Below are positions 9,694 to 17,933 of a stretch of 64,000 nucleotides of DNA, piece after piece (position 1 is the first letter of the stretch; each line of letters starts with the position of its first letter). The DNA comes from an uncultured Nonlabens sp. (GTDB lineage: Bacteria > Bacteroidota > Bacteroidia > Flavobacteriales > Flavobacteriaceae). The notes beneath the pieces are model-generated. The model did not search any database. It was not told where the DNA came from and worked only from the letters and a program-made list of their open reading frames with translations. The translations under genes were made by a program, and so were the position numbers. The DNA is taken from positions 248,001 to 312,000 of the forward strand of contig CANLKV010000002.1 in assembly GCA_947491755.1 (NCBI GenBank), in the 5' to 3' direction.

Positions 9694-9852
9694 CAAAAAA
9701 TAATTTATACAAAGTAAAGACACAAAATAATAGCAGGAAGAACCTCTAGGAAATAATTAGGACATTTATGAGAATATTCTTCCAGACCTTCAAATATTTT
9801 AAATGTTATATCAAAGTTCATTCTAATGGCAGAACATACATATTCAAAACCA

Positions 9853-10329
9853 TCATTCATCATTCCCAGTGGGTGAGGGAAAAAATTCTTTGAATGTGCC
9901 ATCCTCAAAAAACCAAAGAACTCTTGTTATATTTTTCCCTTTATTAAAATTCCTTGACAAGACATCACTCTCATCGTTTTTTGCAAAATTAGTGGTAGGG
10001 GCAGTCGGCACGAAAGCACCATCAGTAGTGTGTGTAAAGAGATCTTCATCAGTACTGGTCGCAATAGGTAGGTTCACTTGCTCTTTTTGAGGTGCAAGAG
10101 TGGGTGATTTGTAAGTGCCTTTTCCATTGAGCAACCAGTACAAATCAACTTCTGGAAAAGCTTTAAGAATGTTTAATATAAAATCAAGACTAGGTTTATT
10201 GCGACCTGATATAATATGAGAAATGGAGCTACGTCCTACACCTATTTTTTCTGCAAAACTAGACGCATTGAGCTCATGTTGCTCCATAATTTGCTCTAGA
10301 CGTTTAGAAAATTCTCCAGATTTTACCAT
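9853..10329 (-). CDS. XRE-family helix-turn-helix regulator
   Basis: 158 residues. An N-terminal HTH_3 domain (about residues 8-62: FSKRLEQIMEQHELNASSFA, then GVGRSSISHIISGRNKPS as the recognition region) is followed by a disordered linker rich in T/P and a short C-terminal segment ending in FFPSPTGNDE. A -7 element (CAAATATA on the plus strand) practically touches the start codon. GTTT-N8-AAAC sites lie just upstream and in the shared gap with the M14 peptidase gene, suggesting autoregulation and control of the neighbour. No sensor domain is recognised. Confidence 0.85.
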   Translation of the reverse strand: MVKSGEFSKRLEQIMEQHELNASSFAEKIGVGRSSISHIISGRNKPSLDFILNILKAFPEVDLYWLLNGKGTYKSPTLAPQKEQVNLPIATSTDEDLFTHTTDGAFVPTAPTTNFAKNDESDVLSRNFNKGKNITRVLWFFEDGTFKEFFPSPTGNDE

Positions 10330-10333
10330 GTTA

Positions 10334-10341
10334 CAAATATA
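10334..10341 (-). promoter_or_regulatory. -7 element of the XRE regulator promoter
   Basis: CAAATATA on the plus strand reads TATATTTG on the minus strand. It is 5 bp from the start codon, so the transcript would be leaderless or nearly so. It is covered by a GTTT/AAAC-like site. Confidence 0.5.
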
Positions 10342-10363
10342 AACATTACCAAAGGATAAACCT

Positions 10364-10379
10364 GTTTATTTTTGTAAAC
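10364..10379. promoter_or_regulatory. Putative operator GTTT-N8-AAAC, regulator side
   Basis: GTTTATTTTTGTAAAC, with five outer base pairs symmetric. It lies upstream of the regulator's -7 element, near where the upstream promoter contacts would be. Confidence 0.45.
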
Positions 10380-10552
10380 TATAATCGTATTCTACCTATG
10401 TCATCCGTTAAATTGACCTATTTTATATCAATTATTACTTTATATAATAGCTATTAAATAATTGGTAAATAATATTATAAGAATTATTAAAATGTTGTTT
10501 GAATATTATGGTTGTCCTGTCTCTGTATTTGAATACAAAACAGTGACGATGT

Positions 10553-10568
10553 GTTTACATTTGAAAAC
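10553..10568. promoter_or_regulatory. Putative operator GTTT-N8-AAAC, copy 1 of 3 before the M14 gene
   Basis: GTTTACATTTGAAAAC. Shares the form GTTTnCAnnTGnAAAC with the next site, 34 bp away. Confidence 0.5.
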
Positions 10569-10586
10569 ATTATCAGTTTTATTGAT

Positions 10587-10602
10587 GTTTACAAATGAAA
10601 AC
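10587..10602. promoter_or_regulatory. Putative operator GTTT-N8-AAAC, copy 2 of 3
   Basis: GTTTACAAATGAAAAC. Differs from copy 1 at one base (position 8). Six of eight pairs are symmetric. Confidence 0.5.
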
Positions 10603-10610
10603 GCCATCAA

Positions 10611-10626
10611 GTTTACAAAGTTAAAC
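10611..10626. promoter_or_regulatory. Putative operator GTTT-N8-AAAC, copy 3 of 3
   Basis: GTTTACAAAGTTAAAC, 24 bp after copy 2. It ends 36 bp before the -7 element of the M14 peptidase gene, so a bound protein would sit near the -47 region. Confidence 0.45.
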
Positions 10627-10661
10627 AGTAAAATATGCTGTAATTAATGTGTGGCTTTGTA

Positions 10662-10669
10662 TAGATTTG
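10662..10669 (+). promoter_or_regulatory. -7 element of the M14 peptidase promoter
   Basis: TAGATTTG matches TAnnTTTG and ends 4 bp before the ATG at 10674, which predicts a leaderless transcript. Confidence 0.5.
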
Positions 10670-10673
10670 TAGC

Positions 10674-11795
10674 ATGCAAGAAGATGCCTTTATTTCCACC
10701 CCTATTTTGCCACGTTATTTTTTTTATGAACTTTTTGAGCAAGTTTTTTTAGATGTGGTAAAAACAATATCGCCTGACTTTTATACATTTTCCTATTTAG
10801 GATCTTCTGTAGAAAATCGATCCATTTATGGAATTAAATTAGGTCACGGTAACTTCAAAATATTAGCGTGGTCACAAATGCATGGAAATGAATCTACCAC
10901 CACTAGGGCTCTAATTGAATTATTACAGGATGATAATCTGCAGGAATTGCTGTCTGGAATATCATTGTACATTATTCCTGTTTTAAATCCAGATGGACTG
11001 CAAGCATGGACACGCAATAATGCCAATAATGTAGATTTAAATAGAGACGCACAGGAGTTGTCTCAACCTGAAAGCTTGATCCTAAAAGATGCTATAGACT
11101 TTTTTGAACCTGATCTGGCGCTCAATTTGCACGGTCAGCGCACCATCTTTGGGGTGGCTAATAGTTCGATGGCAAGTCAGGTTTCGTTTCTCGTTCCTGC
11201 ATTTAATACACAAAAGGATGTGAATGACAATCGTGTACAAGCCATGCATCTAGTCACTGAAATCGACAAAACTCTAAAACTGGAAATGAAAGCCGCAATA
11301 GGGCGATATGATGATACTTTCAATCCAGCCTGCTGGGGTGATTATTGTCAAAGTAACGGTATTCCTACTATTCTGTTTGAGGCAGGTCACAACAGTAATG
11401 ATTATGATAGGACAGAAGTGAAGGGTCTTATTCTATCAAGTCTTAAAACTGTTTTACGTACCGCGGCTGTACAGCAAGCCTATGACACTGACTCCATCGT
11501 TTTCCAGTATGAGTCCATTCCTCCAGTGATTAAAAATTATACAGACATACTGCTGCGCAATGTACCTACCGTAACAGGTATTAAAAATGTAGCTATTATG
11601 TATTATGAGCAGCCTACATCAAATGGTAGGCTGGAATTTATACCTATGATCTATGCAATCAACGATTCTACTATAATGTATGGACATCGAGTAATTGATG
11701 TGTCAGCAATAAATTACTACGACCATGATCTGTTTATTTTTGATGACCATGTTGTCTATTCTGAATCCTTAAAAATCAGTAGTTTTACTAAATAA
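10674..11795 (+). CDS. M14-family zinc carboxypeptidase-like protein
   Basis: 373 residues without a signal peptide, so probably cytosolic. The zinc site is visible: H70 and E73 in HGNE, H153 in NLHGQ; substrate-binding DLNRDA near 120; catalytic glutamate E236 in FEAGHN. This is the set expected of M14 metallopeptidases or the related amidohydrolase-type deacylases. The last 90 residues form an extra C-terminal domain of unknown role. Likely under control of the divergent XRE regulator, given the repeated sites upstream. Confidence 0.87.
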   Translation: MQEDAFISTPILPRYFFYELFEQVFLDVVKTISPDFYTFSYLGSSVENRSIYGIKLGHGNFKILAWSQMHGNESTTTRALIELLQDDNLQELLSGISLYIIPVLNPDGLQAWTRNNANNVDLNRDAQELSQPESLILKDAIDFFEPDLALNLHGQRTIFGVANSSMASQVSFLVPAFNTQKDVNDNRVQAMHLVTEIDKTLKLEMKAAIGRYDDTFNPACWGDYCQSNGIPTILFEAGHNSNDYDRTEVKGLILSSLKTVLRTAAVQQAYDTDSIVFQYESIPPVIKNYTDILLRNVPTVTGIKNVAIMYYEQPTSNGRLEFIPMIYAINDSTIMYGHRVIDVSAINYYDHDLFIFDDHVVYSESLKISSFTK

Positions 11796-11840
11796 GTATT
11801 AATTCATCATTTTAATTAGGCTTTCATACAATCTATCTTT

Positions 11841-11848
11841 TATTTTTG
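11841..11848 (+). promoter_or_regulatory. -7 element of the Lrp-family gene
   Basis: TATTTTTG matches TAnnTTTG. The leader would be about 15 nt to the ATG at 11867. Confidence 0.45.
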
Positions 11849-11866
11849 TGCAAAATTTAAGAGATA

Positions 11867-12343
11867 ATGAGAGCTAAAATTGACGATATAGACAAGCAAA
11901 TTCTTGATGTTCTGATTGAGAATACAAGAACACCTTTTACAGACATAGCAAAGCGTTTAAACATCTCTGCAGGTACGGTACATGTACGCGTAAAAAAAAT
12001 GGAAGAGTCTGGTATCATCCATGGTTCCTCACTAACGGTTGATTATCAGCAACTAGGGTATAATTTTATTGCATACATCGGGATTTATTTAGAGCGTACG
12101 AGCCAGACTCAGTTTGTGTTGGGCCGTATTGCAGAGATTCCGTATGTGACCGTAGCGCACATTACCACTGGAAAATTCAATATATTCTGTAAAATTAGAG
12201 CACGTGACACCACACATGCTAAAAAAGTGATTTTTGAGCTAGATGATATTGATGGTGTAAGTCGCACAGAAACCATGATAAGTCTAGAAGAAAGCATCAA
12301 CGATAAAAAGCGCTTGTTGCACAAGGTTTTTCAAGACTTATAA
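11867..12343 (+). CDS. Lrp/AsnC-family transcriptional regulator
   Basis: 158 residues. The N-terminal winged HTH starts with the family signature DDIDKQILDVLIENTRTPFT, followed by ISAGTVHVRVKKMEESGII. The C-terminal RAM (ACT-like) domain from about 65 to 150 binds amino-acid effectors and builds dimers or octamers. The stop overlaps the start of the DinB-like gene (TAATG), so the two are cotranslated. Confidence 0.94.
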   Translation: MRAKIDDIDKQILDVLIENTRTPFTDIAKRLNISAGTVHVRVKKMEESGIIHGSSLTVDYQQLGYNFIAYIGIYLERTSQTQFVLGRIAEIPYVTVAHITTGKFNIFCKIRARDTTHAKKVIFELDDIDGVSRTETMISLEESINDKKRLLHKVFQDL

Positions 12344-12858
12344 TGATTGCCCGTAAAGATTTGTCCATTACGGATTACGATTCATATTTTGAAAAATATA
12401 TACAATGCATATCGCCTACAGACGATATGCATTTTGTTTTAAATGACCATCTCAGTCAAAATTTAGCGAGTGTCAAAGCCTTTGATAAATCGCTCAATTA
12501 TTCTTATGCAGTGGGTAAGTGGAGTGCTGGTGCCTTATTGATGCATTGCATCGATACAGAGCGTATATTTCAGTATAGAGCTTTATCTATAATGAGAGGT
12601 GCTACACACAAACTTGCTGGATTTGATCAAGATGTATTTGCACAGTCTGTTGATGTGTTCGCTTTCGCGAAAGCGGATTTATTACAATCTATGGAAATAA
12701 CACGTGCAGCAACCATCGATTTATACCGCAATGCATCTATACAGGCGCTTGAGAAAGTAGGTGTAGTTAACGGAAAAAGTATGGCTGTGAAAGCAATTCC
12801 TTTTATAGTTTGTGGCCACTGGAAACACCATCTATCGATCTTAGAGAGTTACTATTGA
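12343..12858 (+). CDS. DinB-superfamily protein
   Basis: 171 residues with the layout of the DinB/YfiT four-helix metal-binding fold: a helix bearing LLMHCIDTERIF near 66-77 and a C-terminal CGHWKHHLSIL near 155-165 provide the His ligands. Members are putative metal-dependent hydrolases or thiol transferases, and the substrate is unknown. The 16-bp palindrome lies inside the gene and encodes the FAFAKA stretch around 106-111 without breaking the frame. Coupled to the Lrp gene. Confidence 0.85.
   Translation: MIARKDLSITDYDSYFEKYIQCISPTDDMHFVLNDHLSQNLASVKAFDKSLNYSYAVGKWSAGALLMHCIDTERIFQYRALSIMRGATHKLAGFDQDVFAQSVDVFAFAKADLLQSMEITRAATIDLYRNASIQALEKVGVVNGKSMAVKAIPFIVCGHWKHHLSILESYY
12660..12675. 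repeat. Palindrome CGCTTTCGCGAAAGCG, intact, in the DinB-like gene
   Basis: Coding copy, read as FAFAKA. Confidence 0.95.
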
Positions 12859-12963
12859 CCGTATTTTTAAGTCTGGCACCTAGATTTAGGGAAGTTTAAG
12901 GAAAGAATTAGCATCGCTTAACAGTCGATTGCTTGCTATCGTGTTTATCTTGAAAATAAAAAC

Positions 12964-13512
12964 ATGAAAAAGAAAGTAGCAATTATGGCCACTAACGGTT
13001 TTGAAGAAATCGAATTAACAAGTCCCAAAAAAGCACTAGAAGAAAGTGGTGCTATAGTGCACATAATAAGTCCGGAAAAAGAGACGATCAAGGCATGGAA
13101 AAATGGTGACTGGTCAGAGAGTTATACCGTTGATAAGCATATAAGCGAGGTACAAGCAGCCGATTATGATGCTTTATTACTTCCTGGAGGTGTTATAAAT
13201 CCAGACCAATTAAGAACTAACGATAAAGCAATTAACTTAATTAAGGAGTTTTTTAAACAGCAAAAACCAGTAAGTGCCATCTGTCATGGTTTGCAATCTT
13301 TAATTGATGCAGATGTCGTTGAGGGTCGACGTTTAACTTCTTACCATTCGATAAGAAGGGATCTAGAAAATGCTGGAGCGCATTGGGTAGATGAGGAAGT
13401 GGTTGTCGATAGTGGTTTTACAACTAGCAGGAATCCAGATGACCTACCTGCATTTAACAGGAAAATAGTAGAAGAGTTGTACGAAGGCAAACACGAAGAA
13501 CAACATGCTTAA
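12964..13512 (+). CDS. DJ-1/PfpI family protein (glyoxalase/deglycase-type)
   Basis: 182 residues covering the full DJ-1/PfpI fold. N-terminal MATNGFEEIELTSP has the conserved acidic residue, and the nucleophile elbow AICHGLQ carries C107 followed by His. Family members act as intramolecular proteases, glyoxalases or protein/nucleotide deglycases, so the exact activity here is open. Single gene, followed by a strong terminator shared with dnaN. Confidence 0.92.
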   Translation: MKKKVAIMATNGFEEIELTSPKKALEESGAIVHIISPEKETIKAWKNGDWSESYTVDKHISEVQAADYDALLLPGGVINPDQLRTNDKAINLIKEFFKQQKPVSAICHGLQSLIDADVVEGRRLTSYHSIRRDLENAGAHWVDEEVVVDSGFTTSRNPDDLPAFNRKIVEELYEGKHEEQHA

Positions 13513-13530
13513 TTCAATTTTATAAAATGA

Positions 13531-13557
13531 AAAAAGCCCGCAATTTGCGGGCTTTTT
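13531..13557. terminator. Bidirectional terminator between the PfpI-family gene and dnaN
   Basis: 12-bp perfect stem (AAAAAGCCCGCA / TGCGGGCTTTTT) with a 3-nt loop. It serves two convergent genes. Confidence 0.88.
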
Positions 13558-13560
13558 AAT

Positions 13561-14676
13561 TTATTGATTGAGCATTACTGGCATGACAAGCATAGTGACG
13601 TTCTCGCCCTCATCCAAGCCGTCAACAGGGGTTAAAATACCCGCTCTATTAGGCAAGGACATTTCTAGAGACACGTCGTTGCAATTGAGGTTGTTGAGCA
13701 TTTCAATAAGAAAACGACTATTAAAGCCTATCTGCATATCGTCTCCCTGATAATCACAAGTAAGTCGTTCATCTGCTTTATTGCTGTAATCTAAATCCTC
13801 AGCTGATATGTTGAGCTCTGCGCCAGCCATTTTCAGACGTATCTGATGAGTAGTTTTATTTGAAAAAATACTCACACGTCTTACACTATTTAAAAACTGA
13901 GTTCTAGTTATGGTAAGTTTATTTGGGTTTTCTTTAGGTATTACCGCTTCATAATTAGGGTACTTACCGTCGATAAGTCTGCAGATTACCGTAGTATTTT
14001 CAAAGGTAAATTGCGCATTGCTATCGTTGTATTCAATAAGCACGTCAGACTCGCTTCCTTGAAGCATAGACTTCAATAAATTAAGTGGTTTTTTAGGCAT
14101 GATAAACTCTGCCGTTTGATTTGCAGATAAATCTTCCCTTCTATAACGCACTAGTTTGTGAGCGTCAGTAGCGACAAAAGTGAGAGAATCACTACCGAAT
14201 TGAAAGAACACACCACTCATGACTGGTCTTAAATCATCATTTCCCGCTGCAAAAATTGTTTTATTGATGGCGGTAGCCAGCGTGTCACCCATGATGGAGG
14301 TGCTGCTAGGATCTTCTAGCTGTACTGCCTTAGGGAATTCCTCAGCAGGCGCACAGGCTATTTCAGACTTTCCTTTATCATGACTTACCGTCATCACAGT
14401 ATTTTCTGAGTGAAAAGTAAGTGGCTGTTCAGGAAAGGTTTTAAGCGTATCTAGAAGCAGTCTGGCGGGAATAGCAATTTGACCATCGTCCTGACTTTCT
14501 ACCTGTAAACGACTTATAATAGTCGTCTCCATGTCAGACGCAGAAACCTTTAACTCATTACCTGATAGCTCCAATAGAAAATTATCTAATACGGGCAATG
14601 TGTTATTACTATTAATAACTCCACCTAAAAGTTGAAGGTGTTTTTGTAAATAAGAACTTGAAACTATAAACTTCAT
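13561..14676 (-). CDS. dnaN: DNA polymerase III beta sliding clamp
   Basis: 371 residues in three clamp domains. The start MKFIVSSSYLQKHLQLLGGV and the end MLVMPVMLNQ, equivalent to the MPM/MPVRL end in other bacteria, identify the processivity clamp that tethers the replicative polymerase. It stands alone and is not next to dnaA or recF, as is common in Bacteroidota. It is transcribed divergently from the subtilase gene. Confidence 0.97.
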   Translation of the reverse strand: MKFIVSSSYLQKHLQLLGGVINSNNTLPVLDNFLLELSGNELKVSASDMETTIISRLQVESQDDGQIAIPARLLLDTLKTFPEQPLTFHSENTVMTVSHDKGKSEIACAPAEEFPKAVQLEDPSSTSIMGDTLATAINKTIFAAGNDDLRPVMSGVFFQFGSDSLTFVATDAHKLVRYRREDLSANQTAEFIMPKKPLNLLKSMLQGSESDVLIEYNDSNAQFTFENTTVICRLIDGKYPNYEAVIPKENPNKLTITRTQFLNSVRRVSIFSNKTTHQIRLKMAGAELNISAEDLDYSNKADERLTCDYQGDDMQIGFNSRFLIEMLNNLNCNDVSLEMSLPNRAGILTPVDGLDEGENVTMLVMPVMLNQ

Positions 14677-14841
14677 TGTATCTGATTAAAATTTACTACT
14701 ATGCTCATTTTGATGCGATCATAGTATAAAATTTGTAATTTAACTATTAAATTGCGACTGTAATTGCAGTGCAAAGATATTTTTTATAATAGGTATCTCC
14801 TCATTTACTTATCAACAAAACACCTCTAATTGTCAAAAATA

Positions 14842-16743
14842 ATGATCAAAAAATTACTCCTACTCAGTACTGCTTTCATTTTTTCAGCAGGCCTATTTGC
14901 TCAAACAGCATTGGAAAGAGAGATTATAAAATCAGCAACCGATCCTGTCAAGAAAAGGCAGTTGCGTTTGAGTTTGACTGAAATTGCAAATAAAAACCAG
15001 AAAGAGGTTGCTCAATACCTAAAAAGTCATCCGTCGCTAGCTAAATCTTTGAACTCAGGAAGCGACGAGCGCTGGTTAGAACGTATTGATAGTAATGGTA
15101 ATCCAGTATTTTTGGTTCCTTATAATAATTTTGTTGGTGCAAAAACAATTGGAGTTAATAAAGTACAAAATAACGGTAATTTGGGGCTAGATCTAAAGGG
15201 ACAAGGAATGAATCTAATTCTTTGGGACGGTGGTTACGCAAGGAAAACACATAATGGATTTTCTGGAAGGGTATCTTATGGTGAGGAAGGGAAGCTCGAG
15301 AGTGATCATGGAACTCATGTTGCAGGAACAATGATTGCCAGCGGGCCTACCTTTGTTCTTATTGGAATGGCTCCTAATGCCACCATAACTTCTTATCATT
15401 TTGATAATGATATCACGGAAATGGTTGTTGAAGCAAGTGAAGGTTTTTTAATATCCAACCACAGTTATGGAGCTGCAGTGGATAGCGATACTCCTGTTTG
15501 GTATTACGGTAGATATGATGCTGTGGCTAGTTCGTTTGACAATATAACAAGTACCTATCCATACTATTTGCCTATCGTAAGCGCCGGTAATGATAGAGGT
15601 AAAGGATTGAATTTTGAAGATAGAGGTTATGATTTATTAACGGATAGGTCTACCTCAAAAAATGTTATAACAGTTGGAGCGGTAGAAAGCGTCTTCACAT
15701 ATTCTAAAGCTTCCGATGTTAAAATGAGTAATTTTAGTTCTTTTGGACCTACAGATGATGGAAGAATAAAACCGGATATTGTTGCGATGGGAGTTTCTGT
15801 TTTGAGTTTGAGTAAAGAATCCGATTCGGCTAGTAATATGAAAAGTGGAACTTCAATGTCTGCACCGATGATAAGCGGTGGCCTCATGTTAATCCAACAG
15901 CTCTACAATCAAGAGCAGTCTAGCTTTATGAAGTCGGCAACTTTAAAAGGTCTTGCCTTAATGACCACTAAAGAAGCTGGAGATAACCCTGGTCCTGATT
16001 ATCGATTTGGTTGGGGATTGCTAGATGTAGAGGCAGCAGCCAAAGCCATTCTTGATCTTAATAACGGCAGTAGCATTCAAGAAAACACACTTAACTCAGG
16101 AGGCAATTACATACAAACTTTTACAACCAAGAGCAATGATAGAATAAGTTTTGCCCTGTCATGGACTGACTTGCCAGGAACCCCTCTAGGGGATGATGCT
16201 GTAGAAGATGACAGTACACCCATGATAGTAAACGATCTGGACCTAAAAGTAGTATCATCTGATGGTACCGAATATTTTCCTTATAAGTTAGATCCCTCTG
16301 AGCCTACCAAAGCAGCTTCTACTGGTGTCAATAACGTAGATAATATCGAAATAATCCACATCGATGCCCCAGCTGGCGATTACCGTGTGGAAATTACACA
16401 CAAGGGCGCGTTAGCTAATGGAGAGCCACAAGACTATTCTCTTATTGTTAACGGTGGAACCCCTCAAACTGCTTCTAGTAATTCGGAAAAATTAGAGGGA
16501 TTGAGTATTTTTCCTAATCCTGCCCGCAATATTTTCAATGTAACATTAAATGCTGCTACGGCATCAGACTCTATTGCAGTGCAGCTTTATAATACATTAG
16601 GCCAGATTGTGATTGAGGAAGAATTTAGTAATAATGGAACATTCAATGAGCAAATAGACATCTCTGGTGTCAATAGCGGTATCTATTTTGTAAAAGTGAC
16701 TGATGGTTCACGATCATCCACAAGAAAATTAATCGTTCAATAA
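14842..16743 (+). CDS. Secreted subtilisin-like serine protease with a type IX sorting domain
   Basis: The start chosen is the ATG at 14842 (MIKKLLLLSTAFIFSAGLFAQ, a Sec signal peptide), not the in-frame TTG at 14830. The S8 catalytic triad is visible: Asp near 129 in LWDGG, His near 159 in DHGTHVAGT, Ser near 338 in GTSMSAP; oxyanion Asn in SAGND. A proprotein-convertase-like beta domain follows (about 420-540). The last 80 residues (SIFPNPARN...GIYFVKV...RKLIVQ) are a type A T9SS sorting domain, so the enzyme should be exported and cell-attached or released. Calcium-stabilised proteolysis of external protein is the probable role. Confidence 0.94.
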   Translation: MIKKLLLLSTAFIFSAGLFAQTALEREIIKSATDPVKKRQLRLSLTEIANKNQKEVAQYLKSHPSLAKSLNSGSDERWLERIDSNGNPVFLVPYNNFVGAKTIGVNKVQNNGNLGLDLKGQGMNLILWDGGYARKTHNGFSGRVSYGEEGKLESDHGTHVAGTMIASGPTFVLIGMAPNATITSYHFDNDITEMVVEASEGFLISNHSYGAAVDSDTPVWYYGRYDAVASSFDNITSTYPYYLPIVSAGNDRGKGLNFEDRGYDLLTDRSTSKNVITVGAVESVFTYSKASDVKMSNFSSFGPTDDGRIKPDIVAMGVSVLSLSKESDSASNMKSGTSMSAPMISGGLMLIQQLYNQEQSSFMKSATLKGLALMTTKEAGDNPGPDYRFGWGLLDVEAAAKAILDLNNGSSIQENTLNSGGNYIQTFTTKSNDRISFALSWTDLPGTPLGDDAVEDDSTPMIVNDLDLKVVSSDGTEYFPYKLDPSEPTKAASTGVNNVDNIEIIHIDAPAGDYRVEITHKGALANGEPQDYSLIVNGGTPQTASSNSEKLEGLSIFPNPARNIFNVTLNAATASDSIAVQLYNTLGQIVIEEEFSNNGTFNEQIDISGVNSGIYFVKVTDGSRSSTRKLIVQ

Positions 16744-16764
16744 TTATTAAGAATGCCCAACTTG

Positions 16765-16794
16765 AAAAGCCTGATCGCAAGATCAGGCTTTTTT
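16765..16794 (+). terminator. Rho-independent terminator after the subtilase gene
   Basis: 12-bp stem (AAAAGCCTGATC / GATCAGGCTTTT) with a GCAA tetraloop and a T run. Confidence 0.87.
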
Positions 16795-16840
16795 AATAAC
16801 TGTCAATCTATTTTAGGACGACACACTAAACAAATTAAAC

Positions 16841-17296
16841 TTAATACACCTCCTTGATGTGGTGCTTGTTATCATTAAAAATAAAGGTGTCATTCTCTTT
16901 CAATCCTTTCATGACTTGAAAAATTGGGGCTTTATTAGAGATTGCAAACAAGTCTTCATTTTGCTCGCGCAATTCTATTTGTCCCATCGGTACACTTATA
17001 AGGAGCAGTTTGTCCTGTGTTCTAACGATAGCACCTTCTTGTACCGTAGTTTTACCACCATGAAAATCCATGTTATTAAAGGCAATAAGCATGTCTTCAT
17101 GTTCCTCCCTTAGTTGTGCGTAACGCTCAAAATCTCCTAGCAGCTCCCCTTGACTATCATCGTTTTCATAACCATGCTTAGTATCATTAGATTCAATGCT
17201 CTCATTAATCTCATCTAGCTTTTCTTGATGTACTTTAATCCGATCTTTCAATTCTTGTTTACAAGCTGCTACAGCAGCCATCTTCAAATGTTTCAT
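16841..17296 (-). CDS. Coiled-coil protein with a GreA/GreB-like C-terminal domain
   Basis: 151 residues. Residues 10-75 are charged and strongly helical, compatible with an antiparallel coiled coil. The second half (GAIVRTQDKLLLISVPMGQI, then APIFQVMKGLKENDTFIFN) has the layout of the FKBP-like C-terminal domain of Gre factors (SP-x-A-x-x-G-K-x-x-GD). Gre factors rescue backtracked RNA polymerase, but the acidic tip residues cannot be checked here. It could instead be an Rnk-like antagonist. Assignment by pattern only. Confidence 0.6.
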   Translation of the reverse strand: MKHLKMAAVAACKQELKDRIKVHQEKLDEINESIESNDTKHGYENDDSQGELLGDFERYAQLREEHEDMLIAFNNMDFHGGKTTVQEGAIVRTQDKLLLISVPMGQIELREQNEDLFAISNKAPIFQVMKGLKENDTFIFNDNKHHIKEVY

Positions 17297-17371
17297 GCGC
17301 TTGTCTTTTGTAGTAAAGATATCAGGCGCGAGGGGTCAATATCGAGGACTTAATTAAAATTTAGCATTCTG

Positions 17372-17782
17372 CTATAGGTCAACAGACGGACGTTCAAAAA
17401 CCTGAATGTTGCTAATCAAGCGCTCGCGTACTAAATTCATCATACGTTTGTTGAGCGCGCTTGAGTTTTTGATATAAGTATCAAACTCTGCTATTGTGAA
17501 CATGCCTAGTAAAACCCCTTTCAAACTATTGCGAAATTTTTGATCTCTATTCACAGCATTTTCTATGTAATCGATTCTCTTGCTAGCATCCAGCCCGTAA
17601 AAAACATTTTTATGTTTTTTGATGTAGTTTTTAAAAACTTCAATCAATAAATCGTTTTGAAGTTTTGCAATCGGTCTCAAAGTGCGATTTTGAAATTGTT
17701 CCTCGTCACTCATTTGGTCATTTACCTGGGCGCTTGCAATCTCTGGTCGCAACGCTATTAGATATTCATCTCTATTTTTCAT
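17372..17782 (-). CDS. Hypothetical helical protein
   Basis: 136 residues, mostly predicted helix, rich in K, N and R, without signal peptide or membrane segment. No motif recognised. Transcribed in the same direction as the Gre-like gene 75 bp downstream, so the two may share a transcript. Confidence 0.7.
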   Translation of the reverse strand: MKNRDEYLIALRPEIASAQVNDQMSDEEQFQNRTLRPIAKLQNDLLIEVFKNYIKKHKNVFYGLDASKRIDYIENAVNRDQKFRNSLKGVLLGMFTIAEFDTYIKNSSALNKRMMNLVRERLISNIQVFERPSVDL

Positions 17783-17823
17783 AACCTACAATTTCTTAAA
17801 TGTAAGTAAGATAAAATAGGGTT

Positions 17824-17839
17824 CGCTTTCGCGAAAGCG
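17824..17839. repeat. Palindrome CGCTTTCGCGAAAGCG, intact, intergenic
   Basis: Copy in the divergent gap between the helical protein gene and the aldehyde dehydrogenase gene. Confidence 0.95.
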
Positions 17840-17933
17840 TACATTCTTCACAACCTTATCAACACAATTGCGTTAAACCGGTCTAAAGTGAGGCGTGCGA
17901 GCCGGTGTAAGGTTGTATTTTTAAATAAAAAAG

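Larger units (their letters stand above)
10330..10673. other. 344-bp divergent regulatory gap between the XRE regulator and the M14 peptidase
   Basis: Very AT-rich. It contains four GTTT-N8-AAAC inverted repeats, a related 15-mer (GTTACAAATATAAAC at 10330-10344) overlapping the regulator promoter, and a -7 element for each flanking gene. A 61-codon frame at 10462-10647 has poor composition and is probably not a gene. Confidence 0.6.

Noticed and set aside
9705-9908. 67-codon minus-strand frame overlapping the end of the XRE regulator gene
   Set aside because: Overlaps a well-supported gene by 56 bp, shows no domain or signal, and its composition is that of a non-coding gap.
10462-10647. 61-codon plus-strand frame in the XRE/M14 gap
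   Set aside because: Low-complexity AT-rich sequence that coincides with the operator-like repeats; no plausible protein features.
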